A stretch of 64,000 nt of DNA from Bacillus salipaludis (GCF_004358205.1 NZ_SMYO01000004.1:186001-250000), one strand, 5' to 3'; shown: positions 1 to 9,420, numbered from the stretch's first letter. Made by a program: numbers and translations. Notes: generated by a model not told the origin, from the sequence alone.

Positions 1-1212
1 TTAAATCTTAGGGAGTCTAATGATACAGAGTCAAAGAGCCTCGGGGTTATTCCAAAGGGAACAATTGTTGTCCCGGCAAGCAAAACTTCTGATGACTGGT
101 ATAAGGTTTCATACGATGAAAAAACAGGATACGTTTATGGCAATTATCTTCAACAAGTAATTACAGGTGATCCAATGGGAAATCGAGATGGTTACCAATT
201 CATTGACTTGAGAACACAATCTACTGTAGCACCAAGTCAGATTGACAACTATATAGCGAGCTACGAAAAAAACACGGGTATGACAAGCATTCTTCATGGG
301 AAAGGGAAAGTATTTATTGACACTGGTAAAAAGTATGGGGTAAATGTTTTATACTTGGCCGCTCATGCGATTCATGAAAGTGCTTTTGGGACATCACCTA
401 TTTCGATAGCGAAAAATAACCTATTTGGCTTTGGGGCTTATGATGCAGCACCATATATGTCTGCTTATCGTTTTGCAAATGTTGATTTATGCATTGACTA
501 TATTGCCCGTGAAATTAAGGCTACTTATTTAAATCCGTCGAATTGGAAGTATAATGGGGCCTATCTTGGTTTTAGCACGAAAACCTTATCGAATACCAGG
601 ATTGATGAAGCAAGTAAAGGCATGAACTTTTACTATGCCAGCGATCCTAACTGGGGTAAAGCCGTTGCTCAGCATATGGAAAATATCCTCCATTACGATA
701 AAACTTTTTATACAAAAGCAAGTGTAGATACTTCTTTTCCAACAAGACCGGCCGTCCCAGCAGGTAGTGACATTTTCCCTGCTAATATTTTCGCGGTCGC
801 AAACAGCAACCTTGTCCTAGATAGTAAAAAAGGAATGAATGATGCTGTAAAAACAATTACTAAAGGTACATCGTTTAATGTCCTGGAAAAAACAAATGAT
901 TACTGGTTAAAAGTTATGGTTGATGGCGAGGAATATTGGACGAATGATGTTAAATTTAGTTCCTATACAGATTATCTTTCCGTTCAAAATTTAGGCCGAG
1001 TAACTGCAGTAAAATTAAATGTCCGTCCAGATGCGTCGACGAACAATACACCAATTGCATCTTTATCCTTGAATGATTTTGTGCAAATCGTTTTGAAAAA
1101 GGATGGCACCTTATCAATGGATTCTTCCAAGGGATGGTATCAAGTGATGTTAGCTAGTGGTACAACTGGCTGGGTTAGTGCGAATTATCTTTATACGAAA
1201 GATTTTAAATAA
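1..1212 (+). CDS. Cell-wall glucosaminidase (GH73) with SH3 repeats, 5' end outside the window
   Basis: The reading frame is open from base 1, so the protein starts upstream; 403 residues are visible. Residues 1-57 are the end of a bacterial SH3 domain (ends GYVYGNYL). A GH73 endo-beta-N-acetylglucosaminidase domain follows, with the family signature HAIHESAFGT near residue 121 carrying the probable catalytic Glu, then KNNLFG. Two more SH3-like modules fill the C-terminus (LNVRPDAS, GWVSANYLY). The family hydrolyses the glycan backbone of peptidoglycan outside the cell, and SH3 modules bind wall. The internal ATG at 175 is not the start because the SH3 sequence continues upstream in frame. 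It lies beside teichoic acid genes, which fits a LytD-like autolysin. The exact orthologue is uncertain because the N-terminus is missing. Confidence 0.85.
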   Translation, partial: LNLRESNDTESKSLGVIPKGTIVVPASKTSDDWYKVSYDEKTGYVYGNYLQQVITGDPMGNRDGYQFIDLRTQSTVAPSQIDNYIASYEKNTGMTSILHGKGKVFIDTGKKYGVNVLYLAAHAIHESAFGTSPISIAKNNLFGFGAYDAAPYMSAYRFANVDLCIDYIAREIKATYLNPSNWKYNGAYLGFSTKTLSNTRIDEASKGMNFYYASDPNWGKAVAQHMENILHYDKTFYTKASVDTSFPTRPAVPAGSDIFPANIFAVANSNLVLDSKKGMNDAVKTITKGTSFNVLEKTNDYWLKVMVDGEEYWTNDVKFSSYTDYLSVQNLGRVTAVKLNVRPDASTNNTPIASLSLNDFVQIVLKKDGTLSMDSSKGWYQVMLASGTTGWVSANYLYTKDFK

Positions 1213-1275
1213 AATGAAAGTCTTGCAGTTTATATAAAAAAATAGACTTATAGAATGTTACAAAGAGTGTAGTAA

Positions 1276-1595
1276 ATGAAAAACATGGGGAAAGTGAGAG
1301 TGCTAGTAAATAATACTCAGTTTTGGCTTGATAATATTCGTTTTTCAGTATATAAGGACTGTATTTCTGTACTGAATTTGGGCAGAGTGGCCGTATCATC
1401 ACTGAATGTACGTTCAGGTCCTTCCACATCCGAGGGGATTATTGGAAACCTTTATCTAAACCAATACGTTCAATTATTATTGGATGACGAAAAAAAATTA
1501 TCACGGACAGCTCAAAGAAATGGTTCAAAGTTAAATTATCCAATGGAAAAACTGGCTGGACGAGTAAAGCCTATATCTTACAAGAACTAAAATAA
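1276..1595 (+). pseudogene. Decayed duplicate of the glucosaminidase C-terminal SH3 module
   Basis: The first part of this frame (NLGRVAVSSLNVRSGPST) closely matches the end of the preceding gene (NLGRVTAVKLNVRPDAST). Near base 1495, in an A-rich run, the match moves to another frame, where WFKVKLSNGKTGWTSKAYIL completes the SH3 module and ends at a TAA at 1593-1595. There is no signal peptide, no catalytic domain and no convincing ribosome site. I read it as the tail of a duplicated autolysin that has lost its front and taken a one-base indel. A sequencing error in the A-run is the alternative for the frameshift, but not for the missing front. Confidence 0.7.
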
Positions 1596-1643
1596 TCAAA
1601 AAGCTGACATGCATCATATATTGATGTGGTCAGCTTTTTGATT
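1594..1643 (+). terminator. Rho-independent terminator after the autolysin remnant
   Basis: Perfect 15-base inverted repeat: arms 1594-1608 and 1629-1643, including AAAAAGCTGAC/GTCAGCTTTTT. Being symmetrical, it could act in both directions. Confidence 0.75.
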
Positions 1644-1823
1644 ATATAGGGATTCCTTCTATTTTGGTATTTTAGTGGAACATAATGGATATGCATTGAA
1701 ATTTAAGATTGATAGTCTTATAATGAGTTGGTAAGTTAATTTTATGTAAATTTAAGTTGTTTTTATTGTAAATGATTGAAGTTTTTTGATAGATAAATAA
1801 CTCTTTCATAGGAGGTAACATAA

Positions 1824-2222
1824 ATGAAAAAGGTACTAACATACGGAACTTTCGATTTACTACACTTCGGACACATTAATTTATTGAGCCGTGCAAAAGA
1901 TCTAGGTGATCATTTAATTGTGGGCCTGTCAACAGATGAATTTAACAAAGGTAAAAACAAACAAGCATACCACAGCTATGAGAATAGAAAATTAATTTTA
2001 GAATCGATTCGTTTTGTTGATGAAGTGATTCCTGAAAACAACTGGGATCAAAAAATTAAAGACGTTATTAAGCATAATGTTGATATCTTCGTCATGGGCG
2101 ACGATTGGAAGGGCAAATTTGATTTCCTTAAAGACTATTGTGAAGTAATATACTTACCAAGAACCATTGGTATTTCTACTTCACAAATAAAAAACGATTT
2201 AAACATGGTGAAAAATGGTTAG
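1824..2222 (+). CDS. tagD: Glycerol-3-phosphate cytidylyltransferase
   Basis: 132 residues, the usual length for TagD. Residues 8-17 read GTFDLLHFGH, the nucleotidyltransferase HxGH motif, and the C-terminal part has the second family signature RTIGISTSQI. The cytoplasmic enzyme makes CDP-glycerol from CTP and glycerol-3-phosphate, the donor for poly(glycerol phosphate) wall teichoic acid. A clear AGGAGG lies 8 bases before the ATG. The gene overlaps the next one by 8 bases, so the two are probably translationally coupled, supplier followed by user. Confidence 0.95.
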   Translation: MKKVLTYGTFDLLHFGHINLLSRAKDLGDHLIVGLSTDEFNKGKNKQAYHSYENRKLILESIRFVDEVIPENNWDQKIKDVIKHNVDIFVMGDDWKGKFDFLKDYCEVIYLPRTIGISTSQIKNDLNMVKNG

Positions 2223-3414
2223 GGAACTAGCCATTTCTTTTTATTTGGTTGTCTTTAAGTGTGTATTTTCAGTTTTCAATCTGTTGCCGCTTAAAGACAA
2301 AACCACCTTTGTTATCAGCTTTGGTGATAACAGCCAATATGTCTTTGAGGAAATGCGTCGCCAAAATATTCAAAATGAAGTAGTTTTCTTGTGTAAAGGT
2401 AAAAGTATCGCCCGATTTAAGGGCTATAATGATGTTGCCCGTGTTCCATTTGAAACCTACAATTTTTTGCAATGGTGTAAGTCTGTTTATCATTTAGCGA
2501 CATCCCGACATATTTTTATAGATAACTATTTTGGCTTTCTTGCGTCTGTAAAATTTAAGGAAGAGGTTACTTGTATTCAGCTATGGCATGCATCTGGTGC
2601 GATTAAAAAATTTGGCCTTGAGGATGGGTCTGTTAAAAACAGAAGTAAACGAGCAAAACAACGTTTTTTACAGGTTTATCAGCAATTTGATAAAGTCGTT
2701 GTCGGTTCTGATGTCATGGCAGCTACTTTTATGAAATCCTTCAATCTTAAAAAAGAAAATATTTTAACCACTGGAGTTCCAAGAACAGATTTCTTTTTTA
2801 ACGAAAAAGAGAAGCAAAAGGCGATTCAAAAGCTTACTCGTACGCATAGCGTCTTAAAGGATAAAAAAGTCATTCTTTATGCACCAACCTATCGTGACCA
2901 TGAGTTGGAGAATTTCTCGCTTCAACTGAACGTAGAAAAGATGATCGAAGAACTTGGAAATGAGTACATTTTAGCCTTACGTTTACACCCTGCGATTAGA
3001 AACTCGGTTGATTTTTCTGCATTACAATCAGACTTTGTTGTTGATTTCTCCTCCAGTCAGTATGATATCAATGAGTTGCTTGTTTTGGCTGATTATTTGA
3101 TTACAGACTATTCTTCGATCCCATTTGAATTTTCCTTATTACGAAAACCGATTATTTTTTTCGCTTATGATTTAGAAAAATATAAAAAGGACCGCGGTGT
3201 TTTAAACGGCTTTGAAGAAAATCTTCCTGGTCCGATTGTAAAAGACACAGATTCGATCATTGATTTGGTTCAAAATAACCGCTTCGATCAAAAAGTTGTT
3301 GACCATTATGCTGAAAAATGGAACAAATACTCCAATGGCCGCTCAAGTCAGAATTTGATCCGTTATTTATTTGAAGAAAAAGGTGCGCAAATTCAACAAC
3401 GAAGAGCACAATAA
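2215..3414 (+). CDS. tagB: CDP-glycerol glycerophosphotransferase, TagB-like
   Basis: 399 residues. Matches the CDP-glycerol:glycerophosphotransferase family: QLWHASGAIKKFG in the middle, GVPRTDFFF, YAPTYRDHEL, and DYLITDYSSIPFEFSLL near the C-terminus. The N-terminus is short and hydrophobic. Length suits the primase TagB (about 380 residues) rather than the polymerase TagF (over 700). It would transfer glycerol phosphate from CDP-glycerol to the lipid-linked disaccharide at the inner membrane face. No separate TagF-type polymerase is in the window, so this protein might have a wider role, or the polymerase lies elsewhere. Assignment to TagB rather than another family member is inferred from length and neighbours. 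Confidence 0.82.
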   Translation: MVRELAISFYLVVFKCVFSVFNLLPLKDKTTFVISFGDNSQYVFEEMRRQNIQNEVVFLCKGKSIARFKGYNDVARVPFETYNFLQWCKSVYHLATSRHIFIDNYFGFLASVKFKEEVTCIQLWHASGAIKKFGLEDGSVKNRSKRAKQRFLQVYQQFDKVVVGSDVMAATFMKSFNLKKENILTTGVPRTDFFFNEKEKQKAIQKLTRTHSVLKDKKVILYAPTYRDHELENFSLQLNVEKMIEELGNEYILALRLHPAIRNSVDFSALQSDFVVDFSSSQYDINELLVLADYLITDYSSIPFEFSLLRKPIIFFAYDLEKYKKDRGVLNGFEENLPGPIVKDTDSIIDLVQNNRFDQKVVDHYAEKWNKYSNGRSSQNLIRYLFEEKGAQIQQRRAQ

Positions 3415-3425
3415 AAATAAAAACC

Positions 3426-3465
3426 AGCTTCGAGTCCAATTATTGCTCGAAGCTATGTGTTTTTA
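3426..3465 (+). terminator. Terminator after the tagD-tagB pair
   Basis: Arms AGCTTCGAG (3426-3434) and CTCGAAGCT (3446-3454), followed by a T-rich stretch at 3455-3465. Confidence 0.75.
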
Positions 3466-3533
3466 TAATGCCCATTTGGGGAAATTAATGTATAATGAAC
3501 AAGGTTATTATTGTTAAAGGAAGGACAAATTAA

Positions 3534-4364
3534 ATGAAGTCGATGATTACTGTTATTAAGGAACAAATTAGCTCCTTATATCTGATTTTACGATTATCAG
3601 CATTTGAAATGAAAAGCGCCAACACTAATAATTATCTCGGAAGATTTTGGGAAGTTTTAAATCCATCGATTCAACTTGCCATTTATTGGTTTGTTTTTGG
3701 ATTAGGAGTTCGAAAAGGTAAATATGTTGACATGGGTCATGGGATAGATGTTCCTTTTTTTATTTGGATGTTAACGGGGATGATTGTCTGGTTTTTTGTT
3801 AATCCTGCAATCTCAGCTTCTTCTCGTTCCATTTATACAAGAATCCAATTGATTTCGAAAATGAGCTTTCCGATGAGTGCCATTCCTTCATTTGTAATTA
3901 TGGCAGGGTTTTATACCCATCTCATGTTGGTGGCGGTTGTAACAATCTTTTTACAATTTACTCCTTATAAAATATCTGTTTATTTTGTCCAGCTTCCCTA
4001 TTTTATGCTGGCAACCTTAATCCTTTTATTGGCTCTTGGTTTAATTACATCCACGTTATCGACAATTGTAAGAGATGTGCAGCAAATTGTTCAGTCTATT
4101 TTAAAGATGATTCTTTATATCACACCGCTCCTTGTGCATTTTGATAGATTAGAGATAAAGGGAGTGGATTATGCATTTTTACTAAAATTAAATCCGCTTT
4201 ATTACATTGTTGAAGGTTACAGGGCTTCCTTGCTTGGAACTGGTTGGTATGGAATTGAAAATCCTCAATACACGTTATATTTTTGGATTTTAGTTCTTGT
4301 ACTGTTTCTTTTCGGTTCTGTATTGCATATTAAATTTAGAAACCGTTTTGTTGATTTCTTGTAA
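3534..4364 (+). CDS. tagG: Teichoic acid ABC exporter, permease subunit
   Basis: 276 residues with about six hydrophobic segments, the ABC-2 permease layout. The N-terminal cytoplasmic stretch (LGRFWEVLNPSIQLAIYWFV) is typical of TagG and related polysaccharide exporters. With TagH it moves undecaprenyl-linked teichoic acid across the membrane. AAGGAAGGAC lies before the ATG. A TATAAT at 3491-3496 without a good -35 may be its promoter. The ATPase gene follows 17 bases downstream. Confidence 0.92.
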   Translation: MKSMITVIKEQISSLYLILRLSAFEMKSANTNNYLGRFWEVLNPSIQLAIYWFVFGLGVRKGKYVDMGHGIDVPFFIWMLTGMIVWFFVNPAISASSRSIYTRIQLISKMSFPMSAIPSFVIMAGFYTHLMLVAVVTIFLQFTPYKISVYFVQLPYFMLATLILLLALGLITSTLSTIVRDVQQIVQSILKMILYITPLLVHFDRLEIKGVDYAFLLKLNPLYYIVEGYRASLLGTGWYGIENPQYTLYFWILVLVLFLFGSVLHIKFRNRFVDFL

Positions 4365-4381
4365 TTATTAGGGGTGATCTC

Positions 4382-5182
4382 ATGAGTGAAACGGTCATTG
4401 TGAAGGATGTTTATAAGAAGTATAAAATGCATAAGTCACCAAAGGAAAAACTTTTGGATGTAATCTTACCGGGCGGCTACGGGGAGGACTTTTACGCACT
4501 TCAGAATATCTCTTTCACAGCACATCAAGGTGATGTTATCGGTCTTGTTGGAGTGAATGGGTCAGGAAAATCCACCCTTTCAAATATCATTGCAGGTGTA
4601 ATTCCACCAACTTCCGGTTCTATAACATCTCATGGAACAACCTCTATCATTGCTATTTCGTCTGGTCTTGATAATCAATTGACAGGCAGGGAAAATATTG
4701 AATTAAAATGTTTAATGCTCGGCTTTAATAAGAAAGAGATTCAAGAGCTGGAACCGCAAATTATCGAATTTGCGGACCTTGGGAAATTTATTGATCAGCC
4801 AGTAAAAAAATATTCAAGTGGGATGAAGTCCCGTCTCGGCTTTGCCGTCTCTGTTACAGTAAATCCGGATATACTCATTGTGGATGAGGCATTATCGGTA
4901 GGTGACCAGGCCTTTGCTGAAAAATCAAAGAATAAAATGTTTGAATTTAAGGAGCAAGGCAAGACGATTTTCTTTGTCAGCCACTCAATGAAACAAATAA
5001 AGGAATTCTGTGATAAATCGCTATGGCTGGAGTACGGAGAAATAAAGGATTTCGGTAATGTTAAAGAGGTTATTTCCGAATATGAAAAGTTTTTAAAGAA
5101 ATATAAGGCCATGACTCCGGAGGAACAAAAAAAATTCCGTGCTAATGCGATTAGGAAACAAAGCGGTCTTGCGACAATATAA
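4382..5182 (+). CDS. tagH: Teichoic acid ABC exporter, ATPase subunit (short form)
   Basis: 266 residues. Walker A GVNGSGKST, signature YSSGMKSRLGF, Walker B ILIVDEALSVGDQ, and the FVSHSM switch histidine region are all present. It powers TagG-mediated export of wall teichoic acid. B. subtilis TagH is about 527 residues with a long C-terminal extracytoplasmic extension; here the protein ends soon after the ATPase domain, so it is the short form seen in staphylococcal TarH-type proteins. RBS GGGGTGAT lies before the ATG. Confidence 0.93.
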   Translation: MSETVIVKDVYKKYKMHKSPKEKLLDVILPGGYGEDFYALQNISFTAHQGDVIGLVGVNGSGKSTLSNIIAGVIPPTSGSITSHGTTSIIAISSGLDNQLTGRENIELKCLMLGFNKKEIQELEPQIIEFADLGKFIDQPVKKYSSGMKSRLGFAVSVTVNPDILIVDEALSVGDQAFAEKSKNKMFEFKEQGKTIFFVSHSMKQIKEFCDKSLWLEYGEIKDFGNVKEVISEYEKFLKKYKAMTPEEQKKFRANAIRKQSGLATI

Positions 5183-5188
5183 ATTTTT

Positions 5189-5240
5189 AAAAAAACCTAA
5201 AGTGGTTAGCTGGAATTAGCTTCCGTTTTAGGTTTTTTTC
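5189..5240 (+). terminator. Terminator after tagGH
   Basis: AAAAACCTAAA (5191-5201) pairs with TTTTAGGTTTTT (from 5226), followed by a T-run to 5239. Confidence 0.85.
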
Positions 5241-5289
5241 TTTTTATGAATGTAAATATTAAATGTATTACTTATATGGAAAGGGGCCG

Positions 5290-6603
5290 TTGAATATCAA
5301 TCGTAGTCGAAAAACGTCTATGGTTTATCTGGTTTTGTTTATTTATATTGTTTTACAGCCCATCCTTGATCTCTTAACATCGTTATCGCTTCGGCTGCGG
5401 GGACAGGATTTTACCACGGGATTATTAATTCGTTTGGCTTTTCTTGTATTTATGGGGTTGTATGCAATGTTTTTTTCGAAAAGGGTGAGAAATTACTTCC
5501 TGTTGCTGGCTGGATTCTTCATTATTCATTTACTTATCAATCAGCACATGAAGCCCATCTTTTCGGTTTCAGTTGAAGTTAAATACATAGTCAAACTTGT
5601 TTATTTTAATGTGGCACTACTCTTTTCTTTTGTTCTTTTTAGTCGGGAAGGAGGAATCCGAAGGCATAAGACGATTGATGCTATTGTGATCGCGATAACA
5701 TTGATGGGCATAATCATGATTGTTTCCGGCCTAACCGGTACCGCGTTTAACAGCTATTCATGGGGAAAAGAAGGGCATGTGGGCTGGTTTTATGCCGGGA
5801 ATGAAATCGGAGCGATCTTGGCGATGGGTTTTCCAGTAGTGGTGTTGACTGCCCTCCAAAAAACAAACTGGGCCTGGATTTCGGTGTTGCTTGTCATATA
5901 CTCATTGTTTGCCTTAGGGACGAAGGTTGGTTTTGGAGCAATCGTCATCGTCTTGCTTTTGGCGTTGTTGATATCCCTGTTTGGAGTAGTCAAAAATCGT
6001 TCCGGTTGGATACGGCCAATTTTGCTCATGCTACTCTTCGCTGGAACCTCTTGTTATTTTCCGTTTTCCTCCATCGCTAGAAATATGAATATGCATTTGA
6101 ATTTGGTTGAATCGAATCAATCGCAGGATGAGGTTAAAACAGAGACTCCTGGAACCGCAGGGACCCCCGTTGTCCAGATGGAAAATTTGGTGCTAAGCGG
6201 GCGGGAACATTTCCTATCCATACAGAAACAATACTTTAGCGAAGCTCCCATTACGCAAAAGCTGTTTGGAATGGGGTATGGGGGAAATTATCCGCAACAA
6301 CCAAAGCTGATTGAAATGGACTTCTATGATGTGTTTTATTCGTTGGGATTGTTCGGGTTTATTTTATACTTTATTCCGCTTGCTTGGATCCTGGTGCAAA
6401 CGGTACGGTATGCACTGCGTTATCTTCCGGAAAGCTGTACGATAAGAAATGTATTAATCGCAGCAGGAGCCGTTCTGGGATTAGGGATTGCTTTTACCGC
6501 GGGACACGTTTTAACGGCCCCGGGGGTAAGTATCTATTTAGGACTGCTGCTGGCTTATTTAATGACGATTCTTAAGGACCAGAGCGGAGAGAAGGGATTG
6601 TAA
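5290..6603 (+). CDS. O-antigen polymerase/ligase-like (Wzy/TuaE-type) membrane protein
   Basis: About 437 residues from the TTG at 5290, which follows GGAAAGGGG; an upstream in-frame ATG at 5263 lacks a ribosome site. There are roughly ten to twelve hydrophobic segments and one large extracytoplasmic loop (about residues 275-340), then a motif region GMGYGGNYP, an architecture typical of the Wzy/WaaL/TuaE superfamily. Such proteins polymerise or ligate lipid-linked glycans on the outer membrane face. Its position between tagGH and a flippase suggests a second wall polymer (teichuronic-acid-like or capsule). The substrate cannot be told from sequence. Confidence 0.72.
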   Translation: MNINRSRKTSMVYLVLFIYIVLQPILDLLTSLSLRLRGQDFTTGLLIRLAFLVFMGLYAMFFSKRVRNYFLLLAGFFIIHLLINQHMKPIFSVSVEVKYIVKLVYFNVALLFSFVLFSREGGIRRHKTIDAIVIAITLMGIIMIVSGLTGTAFNSYSWGKEGHVGWFYAGNEIGAILAMGFPVVVLTALQKTNWAWISVLLVIYSLFALGTKVGFGAIVIVLLLALLISLFGVVKNRSGWIRPILLMLLFAGTSCYFPFSSIARNMNMHLNLVESNQSQDEVKTETPGTAGTPVVQMENLVLSGREHFLSIQKQYFSEAPITQKLFGMGYGGNYPQQPKLIEMDFYDVFYSLGLFGFILYFIPLAWILVQTVRYALRYLPESCTIRNVLIAAGAVLGLGIAFTAGHVLTAPGVSIYLGLLLAYLMTILKDQSGEKGL

Positions 6604-6630
6604 GGGAACCTGCATTGGAGCGGATTCCCT

Positions 6631-8154
6631 TTATTTTTGTTTTCTCCTTTTTACAATGGCAATCACTCCGAGAATTTCTTGCGATTTTAGAAGAAGCGCA
6701 AAGGCTGTAAATATAGCAAATGTAATCATTGTAACGAGAACTAGATGGAGAATTGGATTTGTTATCGGTAGTATAAACCCTGATAGCCTTGAAGCCATAA
6801 AGACAATCCCAAAAAGGATGAGTAATTTCCCCATGCCATTCCTAAAGGATAACTTTGCGGTTTTTTCAATTGGGACATGCCTAGAAAGACTGAAAAATAA
6901 TAATAATGTTTGAAACAGCATGGCAATTGCGGTGGCAAGAGCAATCCCGCCAACGCCAATAAAATGAGCCAAAATAATGCTCAAAACGATGTTTAATGCA
7001 ACGGAAAGGATACTGCATGTCATCGTCACCTTTGTTTCTTTTAAGGCGACAAAACAGCGGTTCAAATACTCCTTTAATGCCATAAAGATCATTCCAAAGG
7101 TATAAAAGAAAAAAGCTTGTTTTGTCATCATTGCGGCTGTATCATCAAAAGCCCCCCGCTTAAATGCCAGTTCCACTAGGATTTTGCTCTCGACAAGCAT
7201 CACAACAGCAATTGGAATTGCGGCAAAGGTAATGATTGAAATTCCTTTGAATACCCACTGTACAAACTCTCCCCCCTTTTTAACAGCCGAATCTACAACC
7301 GACGGAAAGATCACGGTAATCAGGGATAATAGGAGAATACTAAGGGGCAGGTACATTAATTTATTGGCGTAATTTAATGCCGAAACGCTGCCCTCCGGAA
7401 GCCGGGATGCAACCATTCGGTCTACCACTGCATTTATTTGATAGGCCCCAGAGGCAATGATAATAGGTGAAAATAATTTAAGTGTATTAAAGATTTGTTT
7501 CTGATAGGTTTTAAAGGCGAAATTAACGTAAAAAACTTGATATTTTTTTATAAAAGGAAAAAGAATGAAAAATTGACTGACCGCACCAAGAAGCGTTGCA
7601 ACCGCGACACCGTAAATCCCATAATGTTTGGTTAAAAATATGATTGTAATGATTACAAATAAATTTTGTGGTATCGCAATAAACGCTGGTGGTGCAAAGA
7701 CTTTTTCATATTCAAGGATCCCGGTCATGATCGCCGATAGGACAAAGAAACAAAAGCTCGGCAGCATAATCATTGTTAGTTGGATGGTAAGTTCAGCTTG
7801 TTGGATGCTAAAGCCTGGCGCAATCATTTTTGTCATAAAGGGTGTCACTAAATAAAATACGAACGTTAGAAAAACGGACAAGGTGATAAACAGTGTTGCC
7901 AAGACGCTAATGATGTTGCTAGCTTCCCTCTTGCCTTTTTCCTTTGCTTCAGCATAAATCGGTGCAATTCCGCTGGTAATCGCCATTCCGACAGCGGCAA
8001 ACAGCAGGACAGGAATAATCGAGGCAACAAAAAAGGCGTCAGTAACAGTGGATGCGCCAAAATAAGCGGCCATCAATAGGTCGCGGCCGAACCCGAGTAC
8101 CTTGCTGACAATCGCAATTAACGTTATAATTCCAACTGATTTAATCATTTTCAT
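6631..8154 (-). CDS. murJ: MurJ/MviN-type lipid-linked glycan flippase
   Basis: About 507 residues from the ATG at 8154, which follows GGTGAC; an in-frame ATG at 8205 has no ribosome site. There are about 14 hydrophobic segments (MOP superfamily). The N-terminus reads SKVLGFGRDLLMAAYFGAS, the hallmark MurJ/MviN region, followed by TDAFFVASIIP. MurJ flips lipid II outward for peptidoglycan synthesis. Bacilli often have several MurJ/MATE-like paralogues, so this copy may serve the neighbouring glycan polymerase instead. It is transcribed toward the O-antigen-type gene, with only 27 bases between the two stop codons. Confidence 0.82.
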   Translation of the reverse strand: MKMIKSVGIITLIAIVSKVLGFGRDLLMAAYFGASTVTDAFFVASIIPVLLFAAVGMAITSGIAPIYAEAKEKGKREASNIISVLATLFITLSVFLTFVFYLVTPFMTKMIAPGFSIQQAELTIQLTMIMLPSFCFFVLSAIMTGILEYEKVFAPPAFIAIPQNLFVIITIIFLTKHYGIYGVAVATLLGAVSQFFILFPFIKKYQVFYVNFAFKTYQKQIFNTLKLFSPIIIASGAYQINAVVDRMVASRLPEGSVSALNYANKLMYLPLSILLLSLITVIFPSVVDSAVKKGGEFVQWVFKGISIITFAAIPIAVVMLVESKILVELAFKRGAFDDTAAMMTKQAFFFYTFGMIFMALKEYLNRCFVALKETKVTMTCSILSVALNIVLSIILAHFIGVGGIALATAIAMLFQTLLLFFSLSRHVPIEKTAKLSFRNGMGKLLILFGIVFMASRLSGFILPITNPILHLVLVTMITFAIFTAFALLLKSQEILGVIAIVKRRKQK

Positions 8155-8252
8155 AAAAGTCACCGTCTTTGACTTGCCAAATGGTTCATTAGCCATTATG
8201 GTCAATATTGTAGCAGGATATATGTAAGGATATGAAAGAATGAGGATTCCAT

Positions 8253-8975
8253 ATGAAAAATAACGTTAATATATTGGGAATAAATTTTTTAAATAAAGGA
8301 TTTAATGAAGTTGTTGAATTGCTTTCTGAGCGAATTGCTAAGGGCATTAAAACATTCGTCGTAACTGCAAATCCAGAGATTGTGATGTATGCAAGAGAAA
8401 ACGATGAGTATCGGAAAATCGTCCAAGAGGCCGATTATATCGTTCCGGATGGGTCCGGTATTATTTTAGCTGCTAAAATCTTGAATACGCCGATTCAGGA
8501 ACGGGTGACAGGCTATGATTTAACCGTACGGCTTTTGGATTTAGCGAATCAGAATCGATGGCGTATTTACCTATTGGGCGGCAAGGAGGAAACGAATAAG
8601 AAGGCAGTTGCTAATATCTGCGAGCAATATCCTCATTTAGTGATGGCCGGCTCCCATAATGGGTATTTTAAAGGGAAAGAGGACAAGATTGCTGACGAAA
8701 TCAAAGCAGCCAATGTGGATATTGTATTCGTGGCATTAGGCTTTCCGCGGCAGGAAAAGTGGATTTCATCTCATTACGCGACATTTTCAAAGGGTATTTT
8801 TATGGGAGTTGGCGGCAGCATTGATGTCCTTGCAGGGGAGGTTAAGCGTGCCCCTGTTGTTTGGCAAAAGTTAAACCTGGAATGGTTTTACCGGCTCGCA
8901 AAACAGCCATCCCGTTGGAGAAGAATGCTTGCTTTACCAAGGTTTTTGGTGGAGATTTTGAAGGTGAAAAGGTAA
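8253..8975 (+). CDS. tagA: N-acetylmannosaminyltransferase, WecG/TagA family
   Basis: 240 residues, typical for TagA. Recognisable blocks: FVVTANPEIVMYAR, ADYIVPDGSGIILAAK (with the catalytic Asp region), ERVTGYDLT, LLGGKEE, ALGFPRQEKW and FMGVGGSIDVLAG. It adds ManNAc to the undecaprenyl-PP-GlcNAc made by TagO, the second committed step in teichoic acid linkage-unit synthesis, at the inner membrane face. It is divergent from the murJ gene. Confidence 0.95.
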   Translation: MKNNVNILGINFLNKGFNEVVELLSERIAKGIKTFVVTANPEIVMYARENDEYRKIVQEADYIVPDGSGIILAAKILNTPIQERVTGYDLTVRLLDLANQNRWRIYLLGGKEETNKKAVANICEQYPHLVMAGSHNGYFKGKEDKIADEIKAANVDIVFVALGFPRQEKWISSHYATFSKGIFMGVGGSIDVLAGEVKRAPVVWQKLNLEWFYRLAKQPSRWRRMLALPRFLVEILKVKR

Positions 8976-9030
8976 TTGGGGCTGGGAATGCATTTTACGA
9001 CTAAGTTTATTATGAGTGCTGACAAAGGGC

Positions 9031-9215
9031 CCTACCAAAGGTGCTAGAAGGACAAAACCTGCTAGACCGACGAGGGAGCTGTCCTACCAAAGGTTCTGGA
9101 AGGACAAAACCAGTTTGACCAACGAGGAAGCCGTCTTACCAAACGTGCTGGAAGGACAAAACCAGCTAGACCGACGAGGGAGCTGTCCTACCAAAGGTTC
9201 TGGAAGGACAAAAGG
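9031..9215. repeat. Intergenic tandem repeat, exact 52-bp period, 3.5 copies
   Basis: Units start at 9031, 9083, 9135 and 9187 (last one partial). Each contains CCTACCAAAGG, GGACAAAACC and an inverted pair GGACA...TGTCC that could form a hairpin. A 67-residue frame through it is produced only by the repeats and has no ribosome site. The rest of the 445-base spacer up to 9420 shows only AT-rich sequence that must hold the promoter of the glycosyltransferase gene. Related arrays occur at 11853-12006 and 35471-35632. Confidence 0.9.
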
Positions 9216-9420
9216 ATAACAAAGAAAAGCATACTGTTCTTTCGGCTCAATAGTAAAAAACCCTCTTTGAAACACCCGAATTTTAACGAACCTTAATGCC
9301 CTTTACCCCATTGGATAAATCTAACGTACATGATTTTCCGCCATTATGGTAATAAACAATAATAGATGAAACTTTTTATCGAAAAAAGTCGTCAATTTAT
9401 TGAACCAGAAGGTGAGAAGG

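Noticed and set aside
9031..9215. CRISPR-like array
   Set aside because: Units are contiguous without unique spacers, and no cas genes are nearby.
9016..9275. Open frames of 60-67 codons on both strands
   Set aside because: They are generated by the 52-bp repeats, have no ribosome site and encode repetitive sequence only.
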